Of a stretch of 64,000 nucleotides of DNA, positions 1 to 9,814 are shown piece after piece. Under the pieces are notes generated by a model. That model was not told the origin of the DNA, did not search any database, and saw only the letters and a list, made by a program, of their open reading frames with translations. The position numbers and the translations under genes are program-made. Source of the DNA: Ignavibacteria bacterium (GTDB lineage Bacteria; Bacteroidota; Ignavibacteria; Ch128b); assembly GCA_013177855.1 (NCBI GenBank), contig JABLYA010000001.1:1287231-1351230 (forward strand). The letters are read 5' to 3'. Each line of letters opens with the position of its first letter. The first letter of the stretch is position 1.

Positions 1-584
1 TTTTTTCTAAAAAGAAATGTCGCATAAATCAAAACCGGAACAACACTCATAGTTACAAGGGCCAGATCAAAACTCATTAAAATCATAAATACAAAAATCC
101 ATACAATGATAAATACATCACTAAAAATCATCACAATCCCTGATGAAAAAAGCTCACTCAAAGATTCAACATCATTTGTAACTCTTGTAACCAATCTTCC
201 AATCGGTGTTTTATCAAAAAATTTTAAAGCCAGTTTCTGTAAATGTTCAAAGATCTCCATTCTCAAATCGAATAAAGTCCGCTGTCCCATGTATTGAGTT
301 GCAAAAGTCATTGCGTAATTAATAATCGCCTGCAAAAGCAAGGAGAGTAAAATCAATAAGATAAGATTAATTAATCCTTTTGAATCACCAACAGCGATGT
401 ATTTATCCACCGCAATTTTTGTGAGATAAGGTCTTACGGGCTCGAGTGCGGCAGTTAGAATGTTCAAAAAAATCGCAAGGATAATATAAGCGCGATATGG
501 TCTTACATACTTCAGTAATCTCTTCATTAATCTTGAGTCGTAAGCTTTGCCTAAGACTTCATCATCTTGAAAGAAATCGGACAT
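1..584 (-). CDS. ABC exporter half-transporter, membrane-domain part (runs off left edge)
   Basis: Reading the minus strand from an ATG at 584 gives MSDFFQDDEVLGKAYD followed by a long hydrophobic, multi-helix region that stays open to the window edge (about 194 residues). It contains the segment RVTNDVESLSELF, the usual 'T(N)D' landmark of type IV (MsbA-like) ABC exporter membrane domains. The ATP-binding domain lies outside the window. The start overlaps the stop of the upstream half-transporter (TGATG), and GAGGAG sits a few bases upstream, so the two subunits are probably translationally coupled and form a heterodimer. Substrate unknown; lipids or drugs are typical for the family. Family assignment is firm, partner assignment is inference from coupling. 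Confidence 0.85.
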   Translation of the reverse strand, partial: MSDFFQDDEVLGKAYDSRLMKRLLKYVRPYRAYIILAIFLNILTAALEPVRPYLTKIAVDKYIAVGDSKGLINLILLILLSLLLQAIINYAMTFATQYMGQRTLFDLRMEIFEHLQKLALKFFDKTPIGRLVTRVTNDVESLSELFSSGIVMIFSDVFIIVWIFVFMILMSFDLALVTMSVVPVLIYATFLFRK

Positions 585-2341
585 CAAATCTCCTCTAATT
601 CTTTCTCAAGCAATTGTTTTTGATAAATTCTAAAATAAATACCTTCGAGTTCGAGTAATTCTTCGTGTGTTCCTTGCTCGGCAATTAATCCGTTGTCAAT
701 CACGATAATCTGATCCGCATCTTTTACTGTCGAAATTCGATGACTTATGATAATTGAAGTCCTGCCCTTCATAAATTCTTTGAGATTTTTCAGAATTATC
801 TCTTCAGTATTTGTATCGACAGCTGAAAGACAATCATCAAGAATTAAAATCTTTCCACCCTTTGCAACAGCTCTTGCAATCGATGTTCTCTGTTTCTGCC
901 CGCCCGATAAAGTTATGCCTCTTTCTCCAATAATTGTATCAAGACCATTCGGGAATGTTTCAATGTCTGGAATAAGATGAGCAATTTTGACAGCTTCATT
1001 TACTCTTTGATTGATAAATTCTTCAGGTAGATCAATCAAACCATAAGCAATATTATGTTTCAAAGTGTCAGAAAATAAGAATGTTTCCTGAGGAACATAA
1101 GAAGTTTCGTTCCTTAAAACTTTCAATGGAATTGTTTTAACATTATGCCCATCGATTAAAACTTCACCTTCAGTTGCATCATAAAATCTCAGGATGAGAT
1201 TGATCAAAGTCGTTTTCCCACAACCTGTGTGACCAATTATCGCATAAGTGGATCCAGCGGGAATTTTTAGATTAATATTTTTCAATACGAAAGGTAGATT
1301 TTCACGATATCTGAAAGAAACATTCCTAAACTCAATTTCACCCCGCAATTTTTCAATCGAATAATTAGTCTGATCAGTGTCTTTAATTTCCGGTTCAATT
1401 GCAAATAGTGCGTTCAATCTTTTTTGAGAAGCCGCTGCCTGTTGAGTAAGGTTTGTTATCCAGCCAAAAGCAATTGCGGGCCAAATTAAATATCCCATAT
1501 ACAAAACAAATGCTGTTAAACCACCAAGAGTTAATTCTCCATCAATTACCCTTAAACTTCCATACCACATTATTATAATGATAGAACTGCCAATAATAAA
1601 TAATAAAACCGGATGAAAAAGTGAATCGATTTTGATTTTATTTAAGTTCTTTCTGAAATATTCATAACTCAATTTTTTAAAATGATTAATTTCCGATTCT
1701 TCTCTCACATAAGCTTTGATGATCCTTATTCCTGAAAGATTTTCTTGAGCTTTTGAAGTTAAAACCGAGAAGTGTTCCTGTATCTTTGTGAAAAGAATAT
1801 GGATTTTCTTACCAAAATGATAAACGAAAAACGACATTATTGGAAATGGAAGCAAAGATAAAAGTGAGAGTTTTAAATCAATTGAGATCATCAATGCGAG
1901 AGTAAAAACAAAAAGAGTGAAAGTATCTACCGAATACATAACAGCAGGACCGACGAAATTTCTCACAGCGTTAATATCATTGGTAGCGTGAGCCATAATA
2001 TCACCAGTTTTAGTATTCTGATAAAATCTCAATGAAAGCGATTGAAGATGAGCCCACAAATCATTTCTTAAATCAAACTCAATTTTTCGGGAGGTTACAA
2101 TTATCGTTTGCCTGATTAAAAATCTAAAAACACCACTGATAAAAGTTACTCCCACAATAAGCAATGCATATTTTAATAAAGCTGGTGATGAGAGGTGTTG
2201 CCGAAGTTCATCAATTCCGTCTCTAATTAAAAGCGGGACATAAACACTTGTTATGTTTGATAAAAAGATAAAAATAAATCCTAAATAGATCGTCTTCTTA
2301 TACTTAACGAAATACTTCTTGAGTTTTAATAATGATTTCAT
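584..2341 (-). CDS. ABC exporter half-transporter, permease fused to ATPase
   Basis: A 585-residue MsbA/MDR-type exporter subunit. The first ~310 residues form six predicted membrane helices; the ATPase domain follows with Walker A GHTGCGKT at residues 370-377, Q-loop YVPQET, signature LSGGQKQR, Walker B ILILDD at 498-503 and the H-switch in ISHRIS. The residue after the Walker B aspartate is Asp503, where an active ATPase has glutamate; this substitution is typical of the degenerate site of heterodimeric exporters (TM287/288 and BmrCD type). The next gene starts inside this one's stop codon and encodes another half-transporter, which fits a heterodimer. It acts in the inner membrane; substrate not predictable. 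Confidence 0.93.
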   Translation of the reverse strand: MKSLLKLKKYFVKYKKTIYLGFIFIFLSNITSVYVPLLIRDGIDELRQHLSSPALLKYALLIVGVTFISGVFRFLIRQTIIVTSRKIEFDLRNDLWAHLQSLSLRFYQNTKTGDIMAHATNDINAVRNFVGPAVMYSVDTFTLFVFTLALMISIDLKLSLLSLLPFPIMSFFVYHFGKKIHILFTKIQEHFSVLTSKAQENLSGIRIIKAYVREESEINHFKKLSYEYFRKNLNKIKIDSLFHPVLLFIIGSSIIIIMWYGSLRVIDGELTLGGLTAFVLYMGYLIWPAIAFGWITNLTQQAAASQKRLNALFAIEPEIKDTDQTNYSIEKLRGEIEFRNVSFRYRENLPFVLKNINLKIPAGSTYAIIGHTGCGKTTLINLILRFYDATEGEVLIDGHNVKTIPLKVLRNETSYVPQETFLFSDTLKHNIAYGLIDLPEEFINQRVNEAVKIAHLIPDIETFPNGLDTIIGERGITLSGGQKQRTSIARAVAKGGKILILDDCLSAVDTNTEEIILKNLKEFMKGRTSIIISHRISTVKDADQIIVIDNGLIAEQGTHEELLELEGIYFRIYQKQLLEKELEEI

Positions 2342-2430
2342 TTCTTACCAAAAATTGAGTGCAAAAGTAAGAATGCAAGTCCTTATGTTCAATGTAAGTT
2401 TAATTATCTTAAATCCCTTTTTGAAAATTT

Positions 2431-3204
2431 CTAAAAGAAAAGATTCCAGAGTATATAATCTAAAATTAAAATTGACGCAGCTGAAATTACAAACGAACGA
2501 ATTGTTGCAAGTCCAACTCCCTCAGCACCACCTTCGGTTTTAAAGCCGATGTGACAACCGATCAAAGCCGTTACTGATCCAAAGAAAATCGCTTTTACTA
2601 TTCCATAAATAAAATCCTGAATTTGAAAAAAGCTTCTCACCGACTCAATGTAAACATTCGGTGAAATTTCAAGGAAGAAATTTGAAACAAGAAAAGATCC
2701 GAATGTTGCAATTACATTTGCAAAAATTACAAGCAAAGGCATCATAATAAGTGACGCAATATATCTCGGCATTGCAAGGTAACGAACAGGATTAATCGAC
2801 ATTGCTTCGAGTGCATCTATTTGTTCAGTAACTTTCATCGTTCCAAGCTCTGCTGCAATTGAAGCGCCTACTCTGCCTGCAATGACAATTCCAGTTAGTA
2901 CAGGACCAAGTTCCGTAATAACAGCTCGAACAGTTGCCCCGCCAATAAACGAAAGTGGTGCAAGACCCTTCAATTGATAAGCCGCCTGCCACGCCGAAAC
3001 AGCGCCTGTAAAAATTGCAATTACAATTACAAGCGGAATCGAATCTACTCCGATATGTTCCATTTGTCTTAATATTAATCTTCGATCTCTAAAAATTCTA
3101 TAGAGATGAGAATGAATTTTGAAGAATAAAACACTTATTTCACCAAACTCATCTAAGAAATTCAAAATTGCCTTTCCAAATCGATCCAATAAAAAACTAA
3201 TCAT
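2431..3204 (-). CDS. mlaE: MlaE-family lipid ABC transporter permease
   Basis: A 257-residue integral membrane protein with the MlaE/YrbE core: GAVSAWQAAYQ, ELGPVLTGIVIAGRVGASIAAELGTM and the EQIDALEAM loop between residues about 65 and 140, then three more hydrophobic segments. MlaE is the permease of the Mla-type transporter that moves phospholipid between the membranes of diderm bacteria, working with an ATPase (MlaF) and an MCE-domain substrate-binding protein (MlaD). Neither partner lies next to it here: downstream comes an exporter with its own ATPase. It starts 5 bp after the preceding membrane-protein gene, so it is probably in the same transcript. Family call is strong; cognate ATPase must be elsewhere or just not in this window. 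Confidence 0.92.
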   Translation of the reverse strand: MISFLLDRFGKAILNFLDEFGEISVLFFKIHSHLYRIFRDRRLILRQMEHIGVDSIPLVIVIAIFTGAVSAWQAAYQLKGLAPLSFIGGATVRAVITELGPVLTGIVIAGRVGASIAAELGTMKVTEQIDALEAMSINPVRYLAMPRYIASLIMMPLLVIFANVIATFGSFLVSNFFLEISPNVYIESVRSFFQIQDFIYGIVKAIFFGSVTALIGCHIGFKTEGGAEGVGLATIRSFVISAASILILDYILWNLFF

Positions 3205-3209
3205 AAGAG

Positions 3210-3779
3210 TTAATTCAAATTTTTAATTTCTGAAATTATATTTCTTATAGGGAAATAAAGCAAAGAAATCAAACAAAAACTTATCAGGTAATTTCCAAAG
3301 TCATTCATTTTTAAAATAATATGAAATGCTTTTGATGATTCTAAGATTGGAAGCAAATATTTAAATACTAAAAATCCCAAAAGAGTAAATAGGAATAAAG
3401 CACTAAAAATCAGGAGATAAACTTTTGCGTTACTGTAAAAAGATCTTATTAAGAAGAAAGAAGCGATGGCAAATGCAAAAGCATAATAAAGCAATTCGAA
3501 GCTGAGCTTCAATCGATCATTCAATGTTGAACTTTCGAAAGAATAAATTAAGAGCACAATCGAAAAGAAAAATAAAATAATTGAAAAAAGAAGAAATTTG
3601 TCGTCAATCCCTAAACTCAGATAATAATAAAAAAATGCAAAGCTAAAGATCAGGAGACTGATGCTCACCCACTCATTTGTTGTCAGATTTATCAATCCGA
3701 ACTTTACCATTATCCAGATAATACTCGAAATAATTCCAGCCAGTCCAAGATTAAATTGAATTGAAAAAATTCTATTCAT
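3210..3779 (-). CDS. Uncharacterised polytopic membrane protein
   Basis: About 189 residues with roughly six hydrophobic helices and almost no soluble sequence; no catalytic motif recognised. Two in-frame ATGs exist, at 3791 and 3779. The 3779 start is preferred because AAGG lies about 11 bases upstream of it, whereas it directly abuts the 3791 ATG; from 3779 the gene overlaps the end of the PspC gene by 8 bases. It sits between a twin-PspC protein and an MlaE permease on the same strand, so a role in envelope stress or envelope homeostasis is possible, but that rests only on context. Confidence 0.75.
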   Translation of the reverse strand: MNRIFSIQFNLGLAGIISSIIWIMVKFGLINLTTNEWVSISLLIFSFAFFYYYLSLGIDDKFLLFSIILFFFSIVLLIYSFESSTLNDRLKLSFELLYYAFAFAIASFFLIRSFYSNAKVYLLIFSALFLFTLLGFLVFKYLLPILESSKAFHIILKMNDFGNYLISFCLISLLYFPIRNIISEIKNLN

Positions 3780-4413
3780 TCGCGAACCCATCCTTAGATT
3801 TTGCCGGAATAATGAAGTTTAAAACCAGATAGACTATTGCAGCGAGTCCAAAAGATGCAAAGAAAAAAATGACCCATATTAAACGCACAAGATTTGGATT
3901 AATATTTAGATATTCACCAAATCCGGCACATATTCCAAAGATAAGTTTTCGATCCGATTTTCTTATCTCTTTTATTTCATTTTCTGGCATAATTACTTCC
4001 AATTTGTAATGGTTATTGATTAATAACGCAATACTAAACACTAAAAGAGTAAATGCATCGATCTTCTGTGAGAGGAATGCAAAAATTGTTTTGATTGATA
4101 TCATATCATTATATAAAAGAAACAGCAAAACAATTCCAATAATGAATAATAAATTCAATGTAATTGTATTTGAGTTTAATCGAGAATACTTTCCCCGATT
4201 TTCATTCACAGGTAATAAAATTCCAAATGCAGAATAAATTATAAGAATAGACTGACCCAGAAAGAAAAAAGCCGTTAAAACAATTATTCGAATAAAAACT
4301 GGATTTACATTTATGAAATTTCCAAAGGCTTCACAAACGCCCATTAAAAATTTTTCGGATGGATTAATTTCAAGACTTCTCTTTGATTGATAAGATTGAG
4401 TTTCTTCTTCCAT
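3772..4413 (-). CDS. Twin PspC-domain membrane protein
   Basis: A 213-residue protein with two PspC-type modules. The first lies at about residues 13-55 (NPSEKFLMGVCEAFGNFINVNP...), the second at about 150-205 (SDRKLIFGICAGFGEYLNINP...); each has the G-(I/V)-C-x-G/A-F-G core followed by a transmembrane helix, and two further helices separate them. PspC domains take part in phage-shock/envelope-stress signalling at the inner membrane. The duplication within one chain is visible in the sequence; functional consequences are unknown. It is the first gene of the minus-strand run that continues through MlaE and the ABC exporter pair. Confidence 0.88.
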   Translation of the reverse strand: MEEETQSYQSKRSLEINPSEKFLMGVCEAFGNFINVNPVFIRIIVLTAFFFLGQSILIIYSAFGILLPVNENRGKYSRLNSNTITLNLLFIIGIVLLFLLYNDMISIKTIFAFLSQKIDAFTLLVFSIALLINNHYKLEVIMPENEIKEIRKSDRKLIFGICAGFGEYLNINPNLVRLIWVIFFFASFGLAAIVYLVLNFIIPAKSKDGFANE

Positions 4414-4558
4414 ATTTTGATTAATTAATTTTGGAGCAAATTTACAAAAGATAAAAATTACAATTGAGGAAGAAATTAAAGGCTTGGTCTTTTTAAATCA
4501 AAAGGGAGAATTAATTTAAGATTATTCTTCTTAGATTTAATTTAAAAAGAAAAACCCC

Positions 4559-4859
4559 GATGAAAACATTCAACTTTGATGAATTAATTGCATGAATTGA
4601 AGCTATACCAGGAAGATATCTACAAAGCTCAACTTAAATAAATTTTCAAGAACTGACCTTGGATCTTGAAACAAGAAAAGTTTGTACTCATAAAGGTGAA
4701 ATTGTCTTAACCGAAAAATTAGGAATTGAAGGAATTGGATTAGGTCTCTCGCTAGTAAAAAATATTATCAATCTTATAAAAGGCGAAATTAAAATTGAAG
4801 ACAACCATCCAAAAGGAACTAAAGTTATTTTAAGATTTAAGCCAATAATATTTGAATGA
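4559..4859 (+). pseudogene. Decayed histidine kinase C-terminus
   Basis: Within the 670-bp gap between 4414 and 5083, the frame from 4659 to 4859 reads GIEGIGLGLSLVKNIINL, GEIKIEDNHPKGTKVILRF, which is the G2-box and terminal strand of a HATPase_c (histidine kinase) domain. No N-box, G1 box, dimerisation domain or sensor is present upstream; the 100 bases before it (from about 4559) contain stops and a broken MKTFNFDELI-like start. It is best read as the remnant of a kinase gene. The rest of the gap shows no gene. A short functional peptide cannot be excluded but is unlikely. Confidence 0.6.
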
Positions 4860-5083
4860 AGTTCTTACAAATTCAAACATTAAACAACCATCGATAAAGT
4901 TGCATATCATCTTAGAACCTTTAAAGAAATTTATCACTGAACTGGAGTAATTTTACGATTTCATTTTCATTCAATATTTAATCTATTCACAAAAATTTTT
5001 TTAACTTAATCCCTCATTAACTTTTCATTTCATTTTTTTTATATTAAATCACTAATAAAAACTAAATTGTGAGACTAAAAATT

Positions 5084-8000
5084 ATGACTAAAACAATTTC
5101 AATTTTTACAACACTGTTAATCTTAATTTCATTTTCAAATTCTTTTTCTCAACCTCTTGATATGAACAAACTTCACGGACTCAAAGCTCGATCAATTGGT
5201 CCAGCTGGAATGAGTGGTAGAGTTACTGCAATTGATGTGGTTCAGAAAAATCCATCAATATTTTATGTCGGAACCGCATCTGGTGGCTTATGGAAAACTA
5301 CGAGCGGTGGTGTTAGCTGGACACCTATTTTTGACACAATGAAAGCTGCATCAATTGGTGCAATTGCAATAGATCAAAACATTCCAGATATAATTTGGGT
5401 CGGAACAGGCGAAGGTAATCCAAGAAACAGTCAGAACAGCGGAAATGGAGTTTACAAATCTTTAGATGGCGGAAAGACCTGGATTCATCTTGGTTTAGAA
5501 AATTCCCGAAACATTCATAGAATTATTATTGATCCAAGAAATTCAGATGTAGTTTATGTTGGAGTTCAGGGTTCTGCTTTTGGAGATTCAGAAGAACGAG
5601 GTGTCTTCAAAACAACTGATGGAGGAAAGACCTGGCAAAAAATTCTTTATGTGAATGAACGAACAGGAATCGCTGATCTTGTAATGGATCCATCAAATCC
5701 GAATAAACTTTTTGCAGCGATGTGGGAATTCCGACGTGAACCCTGGTTCTTTACTTCAGGTGGAAAAGGGAGCGGACTTTATGTAACTTTTGATGGTGGT
5801 AAAACCTGGACTAAGCGAACAGATAAAGACGGTTTACCATCTGGTGAACTTGGAAGAATTGGAATCGCAATCGCACGCAGCAATCCAGAAATTGTTTATG
5901 CATTAATCGAAGCAAAAGTAAATGCTCTCTACAAATCTACTGACGGCGGATTTAAGTGGTTTAAAGTAAGCGATAAAAACATCGGCGATCGTCCATTCTA
6001 TTACGCTGAAATTTATGTCGATCCAAAAAATGAAAATCGTATCTACAATATTTATACTCAGGTTTCGGTAAGCGAAGATGGCGGCAAAACTTTTAATATT
6101 TTAATTTCAAAAATTCATCCCGATCATCACGCTTTTTATATCCATCCTGAAAATCCAAATTTCTTAATTGATGGGAATGATGGTGGACTTGCAATTTCAT
6201 ACGATCGAGGAAAGACATGGAGATTCGTTGAAAATCTCCCGGTTGCACAATTCTATCACATCAATGTGGATAATGATTTTCCTTACAATGTTTATGGTGG
6301 ACTTCAAGATAATGGGTCGTGGAGAGGTCCGAGCAGAGTTTTTAATTACATGGGAATTTCAAATTTCGATTGGCAGGAAGTAGGCTTTGGTGATGGATTC
6401 GATGTAATGCCCGATCCGGATGACAACAGATTTGGTTATGCAATGTCGCAAGGTGGAAATCTTTTTAGATATGATTCAAAAACCGGAATTCAAAAATCAA
6501 TTAGACCTGTGCATCCAGACGGAATTGAACTAAGATTTAACTGGAATGCGGCTCTTGCTCAAGATCCATTCGATAATTCTACAATTTATTACGGCAGTCA
6601 ATTCCTGCATAAAAGTACAAATAAAGGAGATTCCTGGGAAATCATTTCCCCAGATTTAACTACAAACGACACTACGAAACAAAAACAGAGACAAAGCGGT
6701 GGACTTACTCCCGACGTAACTTCGGCAGAAAATTTCTGCACAATTGTAGCTATCGCTCCAAGTCCAGTTAAAAAGGGTGTGATCTGGGTCGGTACAGACG
6801 ATGGTAATCTTCAATTAACAACAGATGGCGGAAAAACCTGGAAAAATGTTGTTGAAAATATAAAAGGCGTTCCAAAAGGAACATGGATTCCACAAATTCA
6901 TCCATCAAAATACAACGAAGCTGAAGCATTTGTTGTTTTTGATAATCACAGACGAGACGATTGGACGCCTTATCTTTATTATACATCAAACTTCGGTAAA
7001 AGCTGGACAAGGCTTGTTGATGAAAAGAAAGTCTATGGTTATTGTCTTTCCATTGTTCAGGACTTCCAAGAACCAAATCTACTCTTTTTAGGAACCGAAT
7101 TCGGACTTTATGTAAGTACTGATTTTGGTAAAAACTGGACTAAATGGAAAAGTGACTTTCCAACAGTCTCAACAACAGATTTAATAATTCATCCAAGAGA
7201 AAATGATTTAGTAATTGGGACATTTGGAAGATCAATTTATATCATCGATAATATTTCGCCACTAAGAGAGATTGCAAAAGAAGGCAACAAATTCTTTGAA
7301 AAAAATCTTAAAGTTTTCAATATACCAGATGCATATTTGATGGAATATGCCTCGCCGAAAGGAATGCGTTTTCCAGGTCATGCTGAATTTTATGGTGAGA
7401 ATTTACCAGCCGGCGCAATGATTACATTTTATGTTAAGCTTGATACAACCTCTAATCCAAATCAAAGTCAAACAGAAAAACAAGAAAATGAAACTCAATT
7501 AGAAAAAACTGAAAAAGTTAAAATTGAAATTTATGACGAAAAAGGAAATTTAATTAGAACATTGAACGTAACTGCAAAAGATGGATTGAACAGAACATAC
7601 TGGAATCTGGAAAGAAAAGGTATCAGAATTCCAAGATGGGAAGAGGCTCAAGTATCAGAAGATTTTGAACCTTCAGGTGCGGAAGTTTTGCCAGGGAAAT
7701 ATTTAGTTAAAATTTCATACAAGAATTTCTCTGATTCAACATATGTAAATGTCTTACCTGACCCAAGAATTAAAATCTCTCTTGAAAACTTAAAACTAAG
7801 AGAAGAGGCACTGAATAAATTGTATTCCCGAATGGAATTAATGAGTAAAGCAATCCAGAATCTTAAAGATGCAGAACGAAATATCAATCTAATCTCTCAA
7901 AAAATTTCAGCACAGAAATCAGAAAAAATCGAAGAGTTGAGGAAATTACTTAAAGCTAATAAAGACACAATTAGAACGCTTGCCGAAAAGTTTTATTTCA

Positions 8001-8257
8001 TAGAGACAAAAGGAATACAATCCGATCCCAATAAATTAACATCGAAACTTTATCGAGCTCAGAATTATCTACTTTCGAGTTATGATAAACCATCACAAAT
8101 GTTTGAAATTTCATTCAATGATTTTTCAACCTCACTCGATAAAGTTGTAGATGAAATAAATCAATATTTCCAGACAGGCTGGCTCGAGCTAATGAAAAAA
8201 ATAAACGAAGCTGATTTGAAGTTAATTGACCAAATTGAGTTAATTGAAAAGAATTGA
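5084..8257 (+). CDS. Secreted VPS10/BNR-type beta-propeller protein
   Basis: About 1057 residues. A Sec signal peptide (MTKTISIFTTLLILISFSNSFSQ) is followed by a large propeller region in which the BNR/sortilin blade motif S-x-D-G-G-K-T-W recurs (SLDGGKTW, TTDGGKTW, TFDGGKTW, STDGGFKW, SEDGGKTF, STNKGDSW, TTDGGKTW, STDFGKNW), then an immunoglobulin-like segment and a C-terminal helical part rich in Lys/Glu. Proteins of this architecture are common in Bacteroidota and are often called glycosyl hydrolases, but no sialidase catalytic set is evident. A GTG start at 5069 is possible; ATG 5084 is preferred because the signal peptide begins there. No T9SS tail is seen. Substrate unknown; location periplasm or cell surface. 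Confidence 0.88.
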   Translation: MTKTISIFTTLLILISFSNSFSQPLDMNKLHGLKARSIGPAGMSGRVTAIDVVQKNPSIFYVGTASGGLWKTTSGGVSWTPIFDTMKAASIGAIAIDQNIPDIIWVGTGEGNPRNSQNSGNGVYKSLDGGKTWIHLGLENSRNIHRIIIDPRNSDVVYVGVQGSAFGDSEERGVFKTTDGGKTWQKILYVNERTGIADLVMDPSNPNKLFAAMWEFRREPWFFTSGGKGSGLYVTFDGGKTWTKRTDKDGLPSGELGRIGIAIARSNPEIVYALIEAKVNALYKSTDGGFKWFKVSDKNIGDRPFYYAEIYVDPKNENRIYNIYTQVSVSEDGGKTFNILISKIHPDHHAFYIHPENPNFLIDGNDGGLAISYDRGKTWRFVENLPVAQFYHINVDNDFPYNVYGGLQDNGSWRGPSRVFNYMGISNFDWQEVGFGDGFDVMPDPDDNRFGYAMSQGGNLFRYDSKTGIQKSIRPVHPDGIELRFNWNAALAQDPFDNSTIYYGSQFLHKSTNKGDSWEIISPDLTTNDTTKQKQRQSGGLTPDVTSAENFCTIVAIAPSPVKKGVIWVGTDDGNLQLTTDGGKTWKNVVENIKGVPKGTWIPQIHPSKYNEAEAFVVFDNHRRDDWTPYLYYTSNFGKSWTRLVDEKKVYGYCLSIVQDFQEPNLLFLGTEFGLYVSTDFGKNWTKWKSDFPTVSTTDLIIHPRENDLVIGTFGRSIYIIDNISPLREIAKEGNKFFEKNLKVFNIPDAYLMEYASPKGMRFPGHAEFYGENLPAGAMITFYVKLDTTSNPNQSQTEKQENETQLEKTEKVKIEIYDEKGNLIRTLNVTAKDGLNRTYWNLERKGIRIPRWEEAQVSEDFEPSGAEVLPGKYLVKISYKNFSDSTYVNVLPDPRIKISLENLKLREEALNKLYSRMELMSKAIQNLKDAERNINLISQKISAQKSEKIEELRKLLKANKDTIRTLAEKFYFIETKGIQSDPNKLTSKLYRAQNYLLSSYDKPSQMFEISFNDFSTSLDKVVDEINQYFQTGWLELMKKINEADLKLIDQIELIEKN

Positions 8258-8269
8258 AATTTAATAGAG

Positions 8270-8412
8270 AGAAAAAATTCCGTCGGAGCTTTTGCGAAGG
8301 GAATGTCATTCTGACCATTCGTCAAAGGGATTGTCACACTGACCTCTCGAATGGTGATATTAGTAAATGCTAACTTATTCCTTCAGGCTCCGACATATTC
8401 AGCCTGACCAAA
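8270..8412. repeat. Degenerate REP-like palindromes
   Basis: The 314-bp gap after the propeller gene contains diverged copies of a GTCA..CTGA..TC(G)AA..TGAC module, for example around 8304-8370 (TGTCATTCTGACCATTCG, TTGTCACACTGACC, TCGAATGGTGA) and 8383-8410 (TTCAGGCTCCGACATATTC, AGCCTGACC). The same family is better preserved at 15443-15706. No gene or RNA structure beyond these palindromes was seen in the gap. Confidence 0.5.
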
Positions 8413-8571
8413 AATTAAAATTTAATCTTTGGCTTTGCTGTCATACTCTTATCTGTTTAATCTCAACAACCGAGTGTGATTTAATCTTGACGGAGAAAGA
8501 TGAACGGAAAAGACTAATTTTAAAACTTCACAGATTCGATTAGAAGTCATCATCAGAGAAATATTTTTTAA

Positions 8572-9615
8572 CTAAAATTCTAATTCATATTCCGATTTAC
8601 CATCATAATTTGGCGAAAGTGATAAAACAACTTTAATTCTCTTTTTACCCGGACCAGTTAAAAAATCAACTGAATGACTGTATATCAATGACTCAACAAG
8701 AGGAAGGTAAATAAGATTTAGATTGTAGCCATCAGGAAAGATTTTATAAGTCCCGCCTGTATAAGTTGCTAAATCTTTTGGATTTTGATTTGATAAATTC
8801 GGTGTTGACCAGAGATTTGTAAATTTTGAAGTATCGTTTGCAAAAACCACATGCACAATACCCTTACCACGAAGATTATTTATAACCCAATTCACCGACC
8901 AGTCTTCTCTTGAACTTGGTTTTACAGGAACATCAGTGAATACGACAAAAACTTTTTGCGCATCAAGTCGCCAGTTAAATAAACTATCCGCATATCGAAT
9001 TGCTGAAACTGGATTTTCATTTAATGAAGAAGAACCAAATTGCGGAAACAAAACCTGAGTTGATGTATCAATAAATCTCTTTGTTCGAACCCATGTTCTG
9101 AAATTTGCAACATCTTCTGTTAAAAGTTTTACGCCTCTTATATCTCCCACAAATCCAACTCCGCCAAATCGAGCATCAATTCCATATCTATAAATCAAAT
9201 CTGAAAAAGAAGAAATTGTGTTAGCTATAGAATCAATTATCGCATCGTTCATACTTCCCGATACATCAACACAAAATACAATATCAGCTTTTAATCTATT
9301 TTGTGGACTAACTCTTTTCACCAGAATTCCTTTATTTACACCATCAATTTCAATCCAGATATTTTGATCAGGATCGCCGGTTCCATACAAATCAATTCCA
9401 TAATTATTAACTACAACTCCACTTAAATTTAATCTTCTTCGCTCAAGCTCAAATGTGTAAAATCTTCCGGATGGAACAACATTATTTTTTACAACCTGAG
9501 GAACAGAACCAGCTGGATCAGGCGGAATTTCGGGCAGCTGTGTTTCGGTTGTATTTTCCCTGCAGGAAATTAAAGCAAAAATCGGGAATAAAATTAGTAT
9601 TAGCAGTTTCTTCAT
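8572..9615 (-). CDS. VWA-domain lipoprotein
   Basis: A 347-residue exported protein. The N-terminus MKKLLILILFPIFALISC is a lipoprotein signal with the lipobox ending in Cys18. A von Willebrand factor A domain follows; its metal-binding MIDAS motif is DVSGSMND with Asp117, Ser119 and Ser121, and FTDVPV later supplies another MIDAS-type aspartate. VWA domains bind proteins or metals through the MIDAS site; the partner here is unknown. It is a single gene flanked by intergenic stretches on both sides, on the opposite strand from both neighbours. Confidence 0.9.
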   Translation of the reverse strand: MKKLLILILFPIFALISCRENTTETQLPEIPPDPAGSVPQVVKNNVVPSGRFYTFELERRRLNLSGVVVNNYGIDLYGTGDPDQNIWIEIDGVNKGILVKRVSPQNRLKADIVFCVDVSGSMNDAIIDSIANTISSFSDLIYRYGIDARFGGVGFVGDIRGVKLLTEDVANFRTWVRTKRFIDTSTQVLFPQFGSSSLNENPVSAIRYADSLFNWRLDAQKVFVVFTDVPVKPSSREDWSVNWVINNLRGKGIVHVVFANDTSKFTNLWSTPNLSNQNPKDLATYTGGTYKIFPDGYNLNLIYLPLVESLIYSHSVDFLTGPGKKRIKVVLSLSPNYDGKSEYELEF

Positions 9616-9814
9616 AATTGCACCTTTATTTAGATAAGTTTCATTTTAATTTAAGAAATTGAAAAGAAAGTTTGTCGAAAGATATTTCATAAAAAACTAC
9701 TCCAATTACTTGCAACATTTAATTCATTATTAAGGATTGAAAGATTGGATTAAGTGAAAAGTCTTCTTGCTATGTTGTCTAATTTTTTAGTTTTGGCTAA
9801 TTTTCATTTGAATT

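Noticed and set aside
5084-8257. A sialidase
   Set aside because: The repeated S-x-D-G-G-K-T-W motif resembles sialidase Asp-boxes, but the arginine triad, Tyr/Glu pair and aspartate of the sialidase active site were not recognised, and the propeller is of the VPS10/sortilin sort.
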